From Pseudomonadota bacterium (GTDB lineage Bacteria; Pseudomonadota; Gammaproteobacteria; Steroidobacterales; Steroidobacteraceae), in contig QGUO01000029.1 in the NCBI GenBank assembly GCA_003242495.1, positions 1 through 15,271 of the forward strand: a DNA stretch of 15,271 bases. Direction: 5' to 3'. Below are positions 6,785 to 14,529 of this stretch, piece after piece. The position numbers and the translations under genes were made by a program. Each line of letters begins with the position of its first letter. Positions within the stretch are counted from its first letter, which is position 1. The notes below the pieces were generated by a model. It was given only the letters and a program-made list of their open reading frames with translations, was not told the origin of the DNA and did no database searches.

Positions 6785-7567
6785 ATGACGCCCGCGGACC
6801 GCCGCATCGCCGAGCTGCTGGACAAGTGGCTCACCAGCATCGACCTGCACATGAAGTACGCGGCGTTGGACGATGCCGCCTACTTCGAGGTGCAGCCCTG
6901 GCCGAAGCACGATCGGCCCACCCGGTGGGTGCTGGAAGTGGCGCACCAGAAGCTTCAGGACCTCAAGGCGCAGTGTGTGGCCCGCCAGTCCATGGGCGAC
7001 GGCAAGTTCGCCGAAGCGCTGGAAGCCATGGCCTTCCTGGCGAACCTGGTGGGCCTGCAGCACATCGAGCGCTTCATTCCGCTCGCCGATCCCGCCAAGG
7101 AACGCACGGTAGACGCCGCCACCACGGCGGCGGAGACGCCGCTGGCCGCCCCCTCCGTGCCGCCGGCCACCGCGGGCGACGAGGCCACGCGCGAAATGCC
7201 GCGCCTGAAACCCTCTCCGGCCAAGACTCCGGCGCCGGCCGGGCCAGAAGCCGCCCGGGGCGCGAAGGCCGCGCCGGTCCGTTCCGAGGGGGCCAAGCCC
7301 GCCCCACGCCCGGCTGCCCCACCGAAGGCCGCGACGCCCCAAGGACCGAAGCCGGTGGCCGTCACGGCCGAGGTCAAGGCCAAGGTGATCGCCGACGCCG
7401 TGCGCCTGACCAAGTGGGGCAAGCCCTGGCACGAGCTGGCCGAGCTGATCAGCCGCATCGCCGACCGTCCGGCCGTGGGCGAGATCCGCAAGATCCTGCG
7501 CGCCAATCGCCAGGAGATCGAGGCCAAGGCCAAGGAGACGCCCGCCAAGACCACGCGCTCACGCTGA
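6785..7567 (+). CDS. Two-domain protein of unknown function with Ala/Pro/Lys linker
   Basis: I do not recognise this 260-residue protein. Residues 1-103 look like a compact, mostly helical domain (RRIAELLDKWLTSIDLHMKY; QPWPKHDRPTRWVLEVAHQK; AEALEAMAFLANLVGLQHIE). Residues 104-192 are a low-complexity linker rich in Ala, Pro and Lys. Residues 193-260 form a basic helical domain (EVKAKVIADAVRLTKWGKPW, then HELAELISRIADRPAVGEIR) with a Lys/Arg tail. There is no signal peptide or membrane segment, so it is probably cytosolic; the basic C-terminus could bind nucleic acid, but that is a guess. The ATG at 6785 has GGAG six bases upstream and is preferred over the ATG at 6752. A -10-like CATAAT lies at 6755-6760. 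Codon use is strongly GC-rich, like core genes. Confidence 0.8.
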   Translation: MTPADRRIAELLDKWLTSIDLHMKYAALDDAAYFEVQPWPKHDRPTRWVLEVAHQKLQDLKAQCVARQSMGDGKFAEALEAMAFLANLVGLQHIERFIPLADPAKERTVDAATTAAETPLAAPSVPPATAGDEATREMPRLKPSPAKTPAPAGPEAARGAKAAPVRSEGAKPAPRPAAPPKAATPQGPKPVAVTAEVKAKVIADAVRLTKWGKPWHELAELISRIADRPAVGEIRKILRANRQEIEAKAKETPAKTTRSR

Positions 7568-7691
7568 ACCCGCGCCGGGCGGGCGCGCTGCTCGGACTGG
7601 AAGACCTGCCTGGAAGTGCCCGGAGGGCCGGATGGGGTGCCGCGTCGTGCGGCCGGGGCCCCTGAGCGCCGGCCAGAGCAACAGGCCGGGC

Positions 7692-7726
7692 AAAAAAAAA
7701 AGCCGGGCGTCTTGCGATCACCCGGC
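7692..7726 (-). terminator. Intrinsic terminator on the minus strand
   Basis: Read on the minus strand, GCCGGG (7726-7721), a 13-base loop, and CCCGGC (7707-7702) form a perfect 6-bp GC stem directly followed by ten T (7701-7692). This is the classic layout. The T run is flanked on both sides by GCCGGGC (7685-7691 and 7702-7708 on the + strand). On the + strand the A run precedes the hairpin, so it does not end the gene at 6785-7567. No minus-strand protein gene lies upstream of it, which points to a small RNA. Confidence 0.75.
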
Positions 7727-7859
7727 CAGTCAGGGGGATTCGATTTCAGCCTCGGCGCCCGAGGGCAGCCGCGACTTCAGCAACCTTTGCAACCGATCCG
7801 GGCCTCCGCCGCCTCAGCGGCGTTCCGATCGCTGTGGCCGGACCCGATCTCGTTTTGCG
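7692..7859 (-). ncRNA. Candidate small RNA, about 168 nt
   Basis: On the minus strand a promoter-like pair precedes this stretch and the intrinsic terminator ends it. Between them are a 6-bp hairpin with loop TGAG (7822-7807) and a 6-bp hairpin with a three-base loop (7764-7750). A weaker outer pairing may involve GATC/GGCC blocks around 7797-7851. No open frame with a plausible product lies in it. I do not recognise it as 6S, RsmY-like or another known RNA. The start is inferred from the -10 position. Chance structure in GC-rich DNA is the main alternative, or a 3' end of an unseen short gene. Confidence 0.45.
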
Positions 7860-7865
7860 ATGCCA

Positions 7866-7894
7866 AATATAAAGCACTTTGCACCGCAACACAA
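7866..7894 (-). promoter_or_regulatory. Promoter-like boxes ahead of the candidate small RNA
   Basis: On the minus strand, TTGTGT (7894-7889) and TATATT (7871-7866) are separated by 17 bases. The -10 matches the sigma-70 consensus at five of six bases, the -35 at three. The DNA further upstream (about 7895-7955) is distinctly AT-rich for this genome, as an UP element would be. The expected start is about 7859. Confidence 0.45.
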
Positions 7895-8288
7895 CCGCCT
7901 TTTGAAATCTTGGCTCAGTCTTTTCCGAAATAATTCAGTAACAAAATTGGCATAAGAGCCGTTCAGGGCTGCAACAGCCTCGCTTTGCAGCGCACGATAA
8001 TCGCCCAGAATCCCGCAGCTCCCGCTCAGGGATTCCCCGCTCACACACCCTGGGGATCGTCCCGAGCGTCTGTCTTGAAATGCCTGGGACCGCTGGACAA
8101 AATCCGGGCGCTCGCCCGATTTGGCCCATCCGTCCGGGCTCCAAACCGACCTCGGCGAGCACCGCAGCCCACCTCGTGAGCCTCGGTCCCGGCCCAATCG
8201 CCGGAACCGACCTCGCCTGCTGCGGTCAGGAACTCGCGAAGCCGACGGTGCAGTAAGAACATTCATTGGCCCAAAGGTTCCCCAACGC
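7895..8288. other. Non-coding leader region before the ABC operon
   Basis: No convincing gene is seen here. An imperfect inverted repeat (AAATCCGGGC then GCCCGATTT, about 8100-8122, one bulged base) is the only clear structure. Open frames on both strands are Arg/Ser/Pro-rich and lack motifs. The upstream promoter of the ABC operon must lie here or just before 8289, but I could not pick convincing boxes. Confidence 0.45.
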
Positions 8289-9056
8289 ATGATAGAGATC
8301 AGTCATCTCACCAAGCGCTACGGTGACTTCACCGCCGTCAACGACATTTCCTTCGAGGTGCGCCCGGGCGAGGTGCTCGGCTTTCTCGGACCGAACGGCG
8401 CCGGCAAGTCCACCACGATGAAGATGATCACGGGCTTTCTGGCGCCGACCTCGGGCACGGTGCGGGTTTGCGGCCATGACGTGCAGGCCGAGCCGCTCGC
8501 TGCCAAGGCCCGCCTCGGATACCTGCCCGAGGGCGCGCCCTGCTACGCCGAAATGACGGTGCGGGGGTTCCTCGAGTTCATCGCCGACGTGCGCGGGCTC
8601 CGCGGCGAGCGACGCCGCAGCCGCCTCGACGACGTCATCGGGCGGCTGGCGCTCGAGGGCGTGCTCGAGCAGGTGATCGAAACACTGTCGAAGGGCTTCA
8701 AGCGCCGCGTGGGACTTGCCATGGCGCTGCTCGACGACCCCGATGTGCTCATTCTCGACGAGCCCACCGACGGGCTCGATCCGAACCAGAAGCACCAGGT
8801 CCGCACGCTGATCAATGCCATGGCGCGCGACAAGATCATCGTGATCTCGACTCACATCCTCGAAGAGGTGGATGCCGTGTGCAACAGGGCCATCATCATC
8901 GCCGACGGGCGCATCCTCGCGGACGACACGCCACAGGCGCTTGCCGCCCGCTCGCCGTCCGGCCGGCTCGACGAAGTGTTCCGCTCGATCACCCAGGGCG
9001 CCCGGGGCACCCCGCCGGCCACGGACGCCGCGCTGGAGGCCGCCGCTCATGCATAA
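8289..9056 (+). CDS. ABC transporter ATPase (GldA/NatA-like, ABC-2 type)
   Basis: The 255-residue cytosolic ATPase powers the membrane complex encoded by the next genes. Walker A GPNGAGKST is at residues 34-42, signature LSKGFKRRVGLA at 133-144, Walker B VLILDEPTDGLDP at 153-165 and the switch His189 in ISTHILEEVD. The Q-loop region reads GYLPEGAPCY (77-86), with no Gln, as is common in GldA-type ATPases. The open frame extends upstream to 8121, but that part is unrelated, so the ATG at 8289, where the family sequence begins (MIEISHLTKRYG), is used. Its ribosome site (AAAGG about 11 bases upstream) is weak. It overlaps the permease gene by eight bases, indicating coupled translation. The substrate is unknown. 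Confidence 0.93.
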   Translation: MIEISHLTKRYGDFTAVNDISFEVRPGEVLGFLGPNGAGKSTTMKMITGFLAPTSGTVRVCGHDVQAEPLAAKARLGYLPEGAPCYAEMTVRGFLEFIADVRGLRGERRRSRLDDVIGRLALEGVLEQVIETLSKGFKRRVGLAMALLDDPDVLILDEPTDGLDPNQKHQVRTLINAMARDKIIVISTHILEEVDAVCNRAIIIADGRILADDTPQALAARSPSGRLDEVFRSITQGARGTPPATDAALEAAAHA

Positions 9057-9783
9057 CGTGGCAGCGATCTTCCGGCGCGAGTTCGCCAGTTATTTCGCCA
9101 CCCCGCTCGCGTTCGTCTTCATCGTCATCTTTCTGATCCTCGCGGGGGCGTTCGCCTTCTACTTCGGCGGCTTCTACGAGCGCGGCCAGGCGGACCTGGC
9201 GCCGTTCTTCGCCTATCACCCCTGGCTGTACCTGTTCCTGATCCCGGCGCTGTCCATGCGCCTGTGGGCGGAGGAGCGCAAGTCCGGCAGCATCGAGCTG
9301 CTGATGACGCTGCCGGTGACGCTTTGGCAGGCGGTGCTCGGCAAGTTCCTCGCCGCCTGGTGCTTTGCCGGCGTGGCGCTCGCCCTCACCTTCCCCATGT
9401 GGATCACCGTCAACTATCTCGGCGATCCTGATAACGGGGTGATCCTGGCGGCCTACATCGGCAGCTTCCTGATGGCGGGCGGCTTCCTCGCCATCGGCGC
9501 GTGCCTCTCGGCGGCCACGCGCAGCCAGATCATCGCGTTCATCTTCACGGTGGTGGCCTGCTTCCTGCTGCTGATGGCCGGCTCACCCATGATCGTGCAG
9601 GTGCTCGGCGGGCTGCTTCCGCAAGCCATCATCGACGCGCTGGCCTCGCTGTCGTTCCTCACGCACTTCCAATCCATCGCCAAGGGCGTGATCGACCTGC
9701 GCGACCTGCTCTATTTCGGCACGACGATCGGCTTCTGGCTGATCGCCAACGCCATCGTTCTCGACATGAAGAAGTCCGACTGA
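9049..9783 (+). CDS. ABC-2 type permease (GldF-like)
   Basis: The 244-residue inner-membrane protein has about six membrane segments (roughly residues 20-40, 57-74, 99-121, 131-153, 160-180, 216-238). The cytoplasmic coupling motif WAEERKSGSIELLMTLPVT at 73-91 is typical of GldF/ABC-2 permeases. The start ATG at 9049 overlaps the end of the ATPase gene (ATGCATAA). The next gene begins two bases after its stop. In Bacteroidetes GldA, GldF and GldG are tied to gliding; in other bacteria the equivalent proteins have no settled function. The neighbours suggest that this permease forms the channel of a complex with the following two membrane-anchored proteins. NosY-like permeases are the nearest alternative, but no nos genes are present. 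Confidence 0.9.
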   Translation: MHNVAAIFRREFASYFATPLAFVFIVIFLILAGAFAFYFGGFYERGQADLAPFFAYHPWLYLFLIPALSMRLWAEERKSGSIELLMTLPVTLWQAVLGKFLAAWCFAGVALALTFPMWITVNYLGDPDNGVILAAYIGSFLMAGGFLAIGACLSAATRSQIIAFIFTVVACFLLLMAGSPMIVQVLGGLLPQAIIDALASLSFLTHFQSIAKGVIDLRDLLYFGTTIGFWLIANAIVLDMKKSD

Positions 9784-9785
9784 CC

Positions 9786-11762
9786 ATGACGACGCAAACG
9801 ACTGCACAAGACCGGGCGGCGGGCGGCGTTGCCGGCGCGCTCGGATTTCTCGGCCGCAAGGGCTCCGGCGCCACGGCGCTCGCCGCGCTGGCGCTGTTGT
9901 TCGTCGGCCTGACCATCCTCATCACGTTCACCCTGCGCGGCGCGCGCCTCGACCTGACGGAAAGCCGCCTCTACTCGATCGCGCCGGGGACACGCAACAT
10001 CCTCGCCTCGCTGGACGAGCCCATCAATCTCTACTTTTTCTTCTCCGAGCAGGCGAGTCGCAACACGCCCCAGCTGCGCGCCTATGCGCAGCGCGTGCGC
10101 GAGCTGCTCGAGGAGATGGCGCAGCGCTCGGACGGCAAGCTCCGCCTGAGCGTGATCGACCCGCAGCCGTTCACCGAGGAGGAGGACCGGGCCGCCGAGT
10201 TCGGCCTGTCCGCGGTCCCGACCGGCACCCGCGGCGAGTCGCTGTACTTCGGCCTCGCCGGCACGAACTCGACCGACGGGCGCGAGACCATCGGGTTTTT
10301 CCAACCCGATCGCGAGGAGTTCCTCGAATATGACGTCACCAGCCTGATCTATCGCCTCGACAACCCCAAGCGCCCCGTGGTCGGCCTGATGTCGAGCCTG
10401 CCGCTGGACGCCTCGTTCGACCACATGAGCGGACGCATGCGCGAGGGCTGGACCAGCATCGCGCAGCTGCGCGAGATGTTCACGGTGCGCACGCTCGGCA
10501 CGGACATCGAGTCGATCGCCGAGGACATCGACGTGCTGATGCTGGTGCACCCCAAGGATCTCCCGCCCAAGACGGCCTATGCCATCGACCAGTTCGTGAT
10601 GCGCGGCGGCAAGCTCATGGCCTTCCTCGATCCGCAGGCCGAGAACGATTCGGCCGGCGCGCAGTTCGGCCCGGCCATGACGCCGCGCGCCTCCTCGCTC
10701 GAGCCGCTGCTGTCGAGCTGGGGTGTCGAGTTCGACCCGGACGTGATCCTGGGCGACCGCACCCTGGGACTCACGGTGGCCATGCGCGCCGGCGAGCCGC
10801 CTGCGCAGCACATCGCCATCGTCGGCTTCGATCGCGGCAGCATGAACGCCGAGGACGTGGTCACCTCGTCGCTCGATACCGTGAACGTCATGACCGCCGG
10901 CGCCTTCAAGCCCAAGCCGGCGGAAGACGGCGCCGAGGGGCCGACCTTCGAGCCGCTCATCCTCTCGAGCGAGAACGCCGCGTTGCTGCCGAGCTCGCGC
11001 TTCGCCTTCCTGGAGAACACCAGCGGCCTGCTCGACGGCTTCCAGGCGGCCGGCGAGCGCTATGCGGTGGCCGCCCGGGTGTCCGGCAAGCTGAAGTCGG
11101 CCTTCCCCAACGGCCACCCGGACGCCGAGAACGCCGAGGGCGCTTCGCCGGATCATCTCGCCGAGAGCAACGGCGAAGCCCACCTGATCCTGGTGGCCGA
11201 CACCGACATCCTCTCCGATCCGCTCTGGGTGCGTACCCAGAGCGTGTTCGGCCAGCGCTTCGCGGTCGCCTGGGCGAACAACGGCGACTTTCTCGCGAAC
11301 GCCGTGGACAACCTGACCGGCAGCGGAGATCTCATCAGCGTGCGCGCGCGCCAGAGCTTCTTCCGCCCCTTCACCAAGGTGGAGGAGCTGCGCCGCGCGG
11401 CCGACGAGCGGCTGCGCGCCAAGGAAAAGGAGCTCGACGAAGAGCTGCGCGAGACCGAGCGCAAGCTTGCCGAGCTCGAAGCGGGACGCTCGGGCTCCGA
11501 ATCCGCCGCCAGCGCCCTGATGCTCTCGCCCGAGCAGGAAGCGGAGCTGCAACGCTTCCAGCAGGAGCGCCTGCGCATCCGCAAGGAGCTGCGCGAAGTG
11601 CGCCGCAGCCTCGATGTGGAGATCGAGCGACTCGGTTCGGCGCTCAAGTTCCTGAACATCGCGTTCGTGCCGCTGCTGTTGTCGGTCGGCGCGCTCGGCC
11701 TGGAGTACACACGCCGACGCAAGCTCACGGCCGGCCGCAAGGCGGCCGCGCGGACCGGTTGA
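9786..11762 (+). CDS. GldG-like auxiliary protein of an ABC complex
   Basis: This 658-residue protein has one membrane segment near the N-terminus (about 30-50) and one near the C-terminus (about 621-640), with a large domain between, probably periplasmic. RLDLTESRLYSIAPGTRNIL (54-73) is the GldG hallmark following the first segment. RPVVGLMSSLPLD (196-208) and LMLVHPKDLPPKTAYAIDQF (251-270), then VMRGGKLMAFLDP, match the GldG/IFT52-like fold. Residues about 529-618 are strongly charged and predicted coiled coil (VEELRRAADERLRAKEKELD), split by an Ala/Ser/Gly-rich turn. The ATG at 9786 begins two bases after the permease stop; no good ribosome site is seen, fitting coupling. The open frame extends upstream to 9501 inside the permease gene, which is rejected. 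It probably gates or links the permease to a periplasmic partner. Confidence 0.9.
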   Translation: MTTQTTAQDRAAGGVAGALGFLGRKGSGATALAALALLFVGLTILITFTLRGARLDLTESRLYSIAPGTRNILASLDEPINLYFFFSEQASRNTPQLRAYAQRVRELLEEMAQRSDGKLRLSVIDPQPFTEEEDRAAEFGLSAVPTGTRGESLYFGLAGTNSTDGRETIGFFQPDREEFLEYDVTSLIYRLDNPKRPVVGLMSSLPLDASFDHMSGRMREGWTSIAQLREMFTVRTLGTDIESIAEDIDVLMLVHPKDLPPKTAYAIDQFVMRGGKLMAFLDPQAENDSAGAQFGPAMTPRASSLEPLLSSWGVEFDPDVILGDRTLGLTVAMRAGEPPAQHIAIVGFDRGSMNAEDVVTSSLDTVNVMTAGAFKPKPAEDGAEGPTFEPLILSSENAALLPSSRFAFLENTSGLLDGFQAAGERYAVAARVSGKLKSAFPNGHPDAENAEGASPDHLAESNGEAHLILVADTDILSDPLWVRTQSVFGQRFAVAWANNGDFLANAVDNLTGSGDLISVRARQSFFRPFTKVEELRRAADERLRAKEKELDEELRETERKLAELEAGRSGSESAASALMLSPEQEAELQRFQQERLRIRKELREVRRSLDVEIERLGSALKFLNIAFVPLLLSVGALGLEYTRRRKLTAGRKAAARTG

Positions 11763-11772
11763 GGAGGCTCTC

Positions 11773-12939
11773 ATGACTGCACGCAAACTGCTCACGCTGG
11801 GCGTGGCGGCGGTCGTCGTGATCGCCGTGGCGCTCTGGGTCGCCAACCGCACCCCGGCATCGCACTCCGAGGCGCTCGGCGCCTTGCTTTATCCGGGGCT
11901 GCGCGAGGAAGTGAACTCGGTGGACGCCGTCCGCATCCACGCGGCCGGCGATGCGCGCGCCGTGGAGCTGCGCCGCGCGGATGAGGGGTGGCAGATCGCC
12001 CACCCCGAGGATCGGGCCGGCTATCCGGCCGATGAGGCCAAGATCCGGCGTCTGCTGCTCGCGCTCACCCAGGCCCGCCTCATCGAGGAGAAAACGTCGA
12101 ACCCGGAGAACTACGCGGCCCTCGGCGTGGAGGACGTGAGCGCCGCCGATGCCGGCGGCGTGCGCGTCGAGCTCGGCGGCACGAGCACTGCCTTCGACCT
12201 GATCGTCGGCAAGCGTGGCCCCGGGGCGAAATCCACCTATGTGCGCCGCGTGAACGAGCCCGCCAGCTGGCTGATCGATGCGGCGCTCGAGGCCGATGCA
12301 CGGCCGCAAAACTGGCTGGCGCGCGACATCGTGGATCTCACGGCCGACCGGGTGCAGTCCGCCGAGATCGCCGCCGGCAAGACGCCCTACACCGCCGCGA
12401 AAGCCTCGCGGGCCGACGCGGACTTCAAGATCGAGAAACTGCCGCGCGGCAAGCAGCTGAGGTCGCCCTCCGCGGCGAACGGCCTGGCCACGGCGCTCGC
12501 CAACCTCACGCTGAACGACGTGCGCCCGGCCGCCGAGCTCGAGAACGAAAAACCGCAGGCGCGCGCCACCTTCCGCACCTTTGACGGACTGGTCGCGCAG
12601 CTCAAGGGCTGGGAGCAGGACGGCAAGCGGCTCCTGGCGATCTCGGCCACGTTCGACGAGGCACAGGCGCAGCGCTTCCATCTGCCGACCGCCGCGCCCG
12701 AGTCGAACGCGGAGGAGCGCGATGCCGCAGAGTCCGAGTCATCGTCCGACAACGGCGCTGCCGGGTCCGCGGCCTCCGGCGTCCCGGCGTCCGCGCAGGA
12801 CGATGCGCCGCACTCGCCGGAGAAGGTGCGCGCGGAGGTCGCGGCGCTCAACGCCCGTGCGGGCGCCTGGGTCTTCGAGATCCCGCAGTACAAGTACGAC
12901 GCGATCTTCAAGCCGCTCGAGGACATGCTCGAGGATTAG
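11773..12939 (+). CDS. DUF4340 domain protein, membrane-anchored
   Basis: The 388-residue product has a single N-terminal membrane segment (residues 6-23), then a DUF4340-type body. Typical features are the post-anchor region, RAVELRRADEGWQIAHPEDR leading into GYPADEAKIRRLLLALTQAR, NYAALGV, FDLIVGKRGPGAKSTYVRR, WLARDIVDL and the C-terminal GAWVFEIPQYKYDAIFKPLEDML. Around residues 305-345 there is a Ser/Glu/Asp/Ala-rich low-complexity insertion. DUF4340 genes regularly follow gldG-like genes in proteobacteria, so it is probably the fourth subunit, facing the periplasm. The ATG at 11773 has a strong GGAGG seven bases upstream and lies ten bases after the GldG stop. It is the last gene of the operon and converges on the RDD gene. 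Confidence 0.9.
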   Translation: MTARKLLTLGVAAVVVIAVALWVANRTPASHSEALGALLYPGLREEVNSVDAVRIHAAGDARAVELRRADEGWQIAHPEDRAGYPADEAKIRRLLLALTQARLIEEKTSNPENYAALGVEDVSAADAGGVRVELGGTSTAFDLIVGKRGPGAKSTYVRRVNEPASWLIDAALEADARPQNWLARDIVDLTADRVQSAEIAAGKTPYTAAKASRADADFKIEKLPRGKQLRSPSAANGLATALANLTLNDVRPAAELENEKPQARATFRTFDGLVAQLKGWEQDGKRLLAISATFDEAQAQRFHLPTAAPESNAEERDAAESESSSDNGAAGSAASGVPASAQDDAPHSPEKVRAEVAALNARAGAWVFEIPQYKYDAIFKPLEDMLED

Positions 12940-12946
12940 CGTGACG

Positions 12947-12978
12947 CGGGCGCGGCCGCCCATGCGGCGCCGCGCCCG
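12947..12978. terminator. Hairpin between the converging ABC and lpt operons
   Basis: CGGGCGCGGC (12947-12956) and GCCGCGCCCG (12969-12978) form a perfect 10-bp stem around a 12-base loop, which itself can pair GCC/GGC. It lies in the 64-base gap between the two converging gene ends. Neither strand shows a T run after it, so it may act as a bidirectional pause or 3'-end barrier rather than a standard intrinsic terminator. Confidence 0.45.
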
Positions 12979-13003
12979 TCCGGCCATGCGATCGCGGGGC
13001 GCC

Positions 13004-13456
13004 TCAGCGCTTGGGCACCATCACCACGCGCGTGCGCGTCCAGCGGTCGTGCCAGGCGAGCCGGTCGCGGTCGATCCAGATCCAGAAATAGCCCAGCCCG
13101 AACGCGAACAACGACACACAGGCGGCCGCCAGGCGCTTGATGGAATCCGCCCAGGTCAGCAGCGCGCCGTCCTCGCGCACGACTTTCAGGCGCCAGGCCG
13201 TCATGCCGAGCGTCTGCCCGCGGCGCGTCCAGAACCAGCCGAAGAACGCCACGACGATGCCCACCAGCAGCAGGCGATAGGCGTGCTCGAAGGCACCGAC
13301 CGTCTCCTCCAGGATGGCCTCACCCGCCGTGAACGGCAGCACCAGGGCGGTGACCACCATCATCACCGCAACCAGCAGCAAGGCGTCGTAGAGCATGGCG
13401 CCGAAGCGTCGCAGCACGCCGGCGCTGCGCGCCATGGGTTGTCCTGTAGTACTCAT
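13004..13456 (-). CDS. RDD family membrane protein
   Basis: The 150-residue protein has the RDD domain: Arg residues in the first segment (RRFGAMLYDALLL, 16-28, with Asp24), TRRGQTLGMTAWRLKVV (77-93), IKRLAAACVSL (106-116), and the closing IDRDRLAWHDRWTRTRVV (128-145) with the conserved His-Asp. Hydrophobic segments are at about 23-42, 61-76 and 109-127. Function is not settled; some RDD proteins have been linked to ion transport, but that cannot be assigned here. The ATG at 13456 is one base after the lptG stop (TGATATG), so translation is probably coupled. An alternative ATG at 13435 has AGGA six bases upstream and would remove seven residues. RDD genes next to lptG recur in gammaproteobacteria, as I recall, suggesting envelope function. 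Confidence 0.87.
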   Translation of the reverse strand: MSTTGQPMARSAGVLRRFGAMLYDALLLVAVMMVVTALVLPFTAGEAILEETVGAFEHAYRLLLVGIVVAFFGWFWTRRGQTLGMTAWRLKVVREDGALLTWADSIKRLAAACVSLFAFGLGYFWIWIDRDRLAWHDRWTRTRVVMVPKR

Positions 13457-13457
13457 A

Positions 13458-14525
13458 TCATCGCACCCGCGCGATCGCCGCTGCCGTGAGCGCGGCCAGC
13501 AGCACGGTCGGCGCCCAGGCCACCACGAACGGCGGGATGCCGAACACTGCCCCGCCGCTCTCGAGCAGACGCGCGAACAGAAAGAATGCCACGCCGATCA
13601 TGATGCCGATCACGGTGCGCACGCCGCTGCCCGTCGAGCGCATCGGACCGAACGCGAACGGCACGGCGAGCATCACCACCACCGGCACGGCCGCGGTGCG
13701 CGCGATGCGCGCCCAGAACGCGGTCTCGTAGCGGTCGGCCTCGAGCCGGTTCTGTCGCAGATACTGCACATAGCCATACAGGCCGACCAGCGGCAACGCG
13801 TCGGGATCGGCGATGGCCAGTCCCAGGAACTCCGGCGACAGGTTCGTCTCGAACTCGGCCTGCGGCGCATGGCGCGCCACGACGCGTCCGTCCTCGAGCC
13901 GCGACTCGCTGAAGCCCTCGAGCCGCCAGCGGTTGTGGCCCTCGATGCTGGCGCCGTTGGCGTGTGCGACGCTGCGCAGCCGGCGTTGCGCATCGAAATC
14001 GAAGATGTACACGCCGCCGTAGCGGTTGTCGGCCGATTGCTGCCGCACGGAGATGATGGTATCGCCGTCCTTGGCCCAGGCGCTCTGCGTGCCCGCCATG
14101 CTGTAGTCCTGATACTTCTCGAAGGTCCTGACCTGCCGGGCGTAGCGCTCCATGGGCGGGGCGAGATATTCGCCGACCACCGCGGTCGCCGCCGCGAGCA
14201 CCAGGCCCGCACCGGCCACCCACCATGCAATGCGCGCCGTGGAGACGCCGGCCGCCCGCACCACCACCAGCTCCATGGCGCGTGCGAGATTGCCGAGGGC
14301 AAGCAGTGCACCGATCAGCGCCGCGATCGGCAACAGGTCGAAGGCGTACTGCGGCAGCCGCAGTCCGGCGACGAGGAAGGCATGTCGCATCGAGAACGTG
14401 CCGACGCCCACGTCGTCCTGCTGTGCGATGATCTCGTACAGTCCGCTGAGCGCAAGGAGCACCAGCACCACCATCGCGGTGTAGGCCAGGATCGAGCGCA
14501 TCAGATAGCGGGCGAGCACGGGCAT
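13458..14525 (-). CDS. lptG: LPS export ABC transporter permease LptG
   Basis: LptG pairs with LptF in the inner membrane and, driven by LptB ATPase, extracts lipopolysaccharide and passes it to LptC and the periplasmic bridge. The 355-residue length is normal. Three N-terminal membrane segments (about 12-33, 58-80, 99-120) contain the motif MELVVVRAAGVS (84-95), where LptB couples. A periplasmic beta-jellyroll follows (about 130-270), then three C-terminal segments beginning RIARTAAVPVVVMLAVPFAF. The family block FGPMRSTGSGVRTVIGIMIG is intact. The ATG at 14525 is four bases after the lptF stop. The gene itself shows no damage, which matters because its partner lptF carries an in-frame stop. 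Confidence 0.95.
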   Translation of the reverse strand: MPVLARYLMRSILAYTAMVVLVLLALSGLYEIIAQQDDVGVGTFSMRHAFLVAGLRLPQYAFDLLPIAALIGALLALGNLARAMELVVVRAAGVSTARIAWWVAGAGLVLAAATAVVGEYLAPPMERYARQVRTFEKYQDYSMAGTQSAWAKDGDTIISVRQQSADNRYGGVYIFDFDAQRRLRSVAHANGASIEGHNRWRLEGFSESRLEDGRVVARHAPQAEFETNLSPEFLGLAIADPDALPLVGLYGYVQYLRQNRLEADRYETAFWARIARTAAVPVVVMLAVPFAFGPMRSTGSGVRTVIGIMIGVAFFLFARLLESGGAVFGIPPFVVAWAPTVLLAALTAAAIARVR

Positions 14526-14529
14526 GGCG

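Noticed and set aside
7692..7726. Terminator of the plus-strand gene ending at 7567
   Set aside because: On the plus strand the A run precedes the hairpin and no T run follows, so only the minus strand fits.
8121..8288. N-terminal extension of the ABC ATPase
   Set aside because: The 56 extra residues do not resemble the family, which begins at MIEISHLTKRYG.
9711..11852. Very long open frame (713 codons) on the minus strand across the GldG-like gene
   Set aside because: It is antisense to a clear family protein, and its translation is Arg/Ala/Gly/His-rich with no motif. Such frames are common in GC-rich genes.
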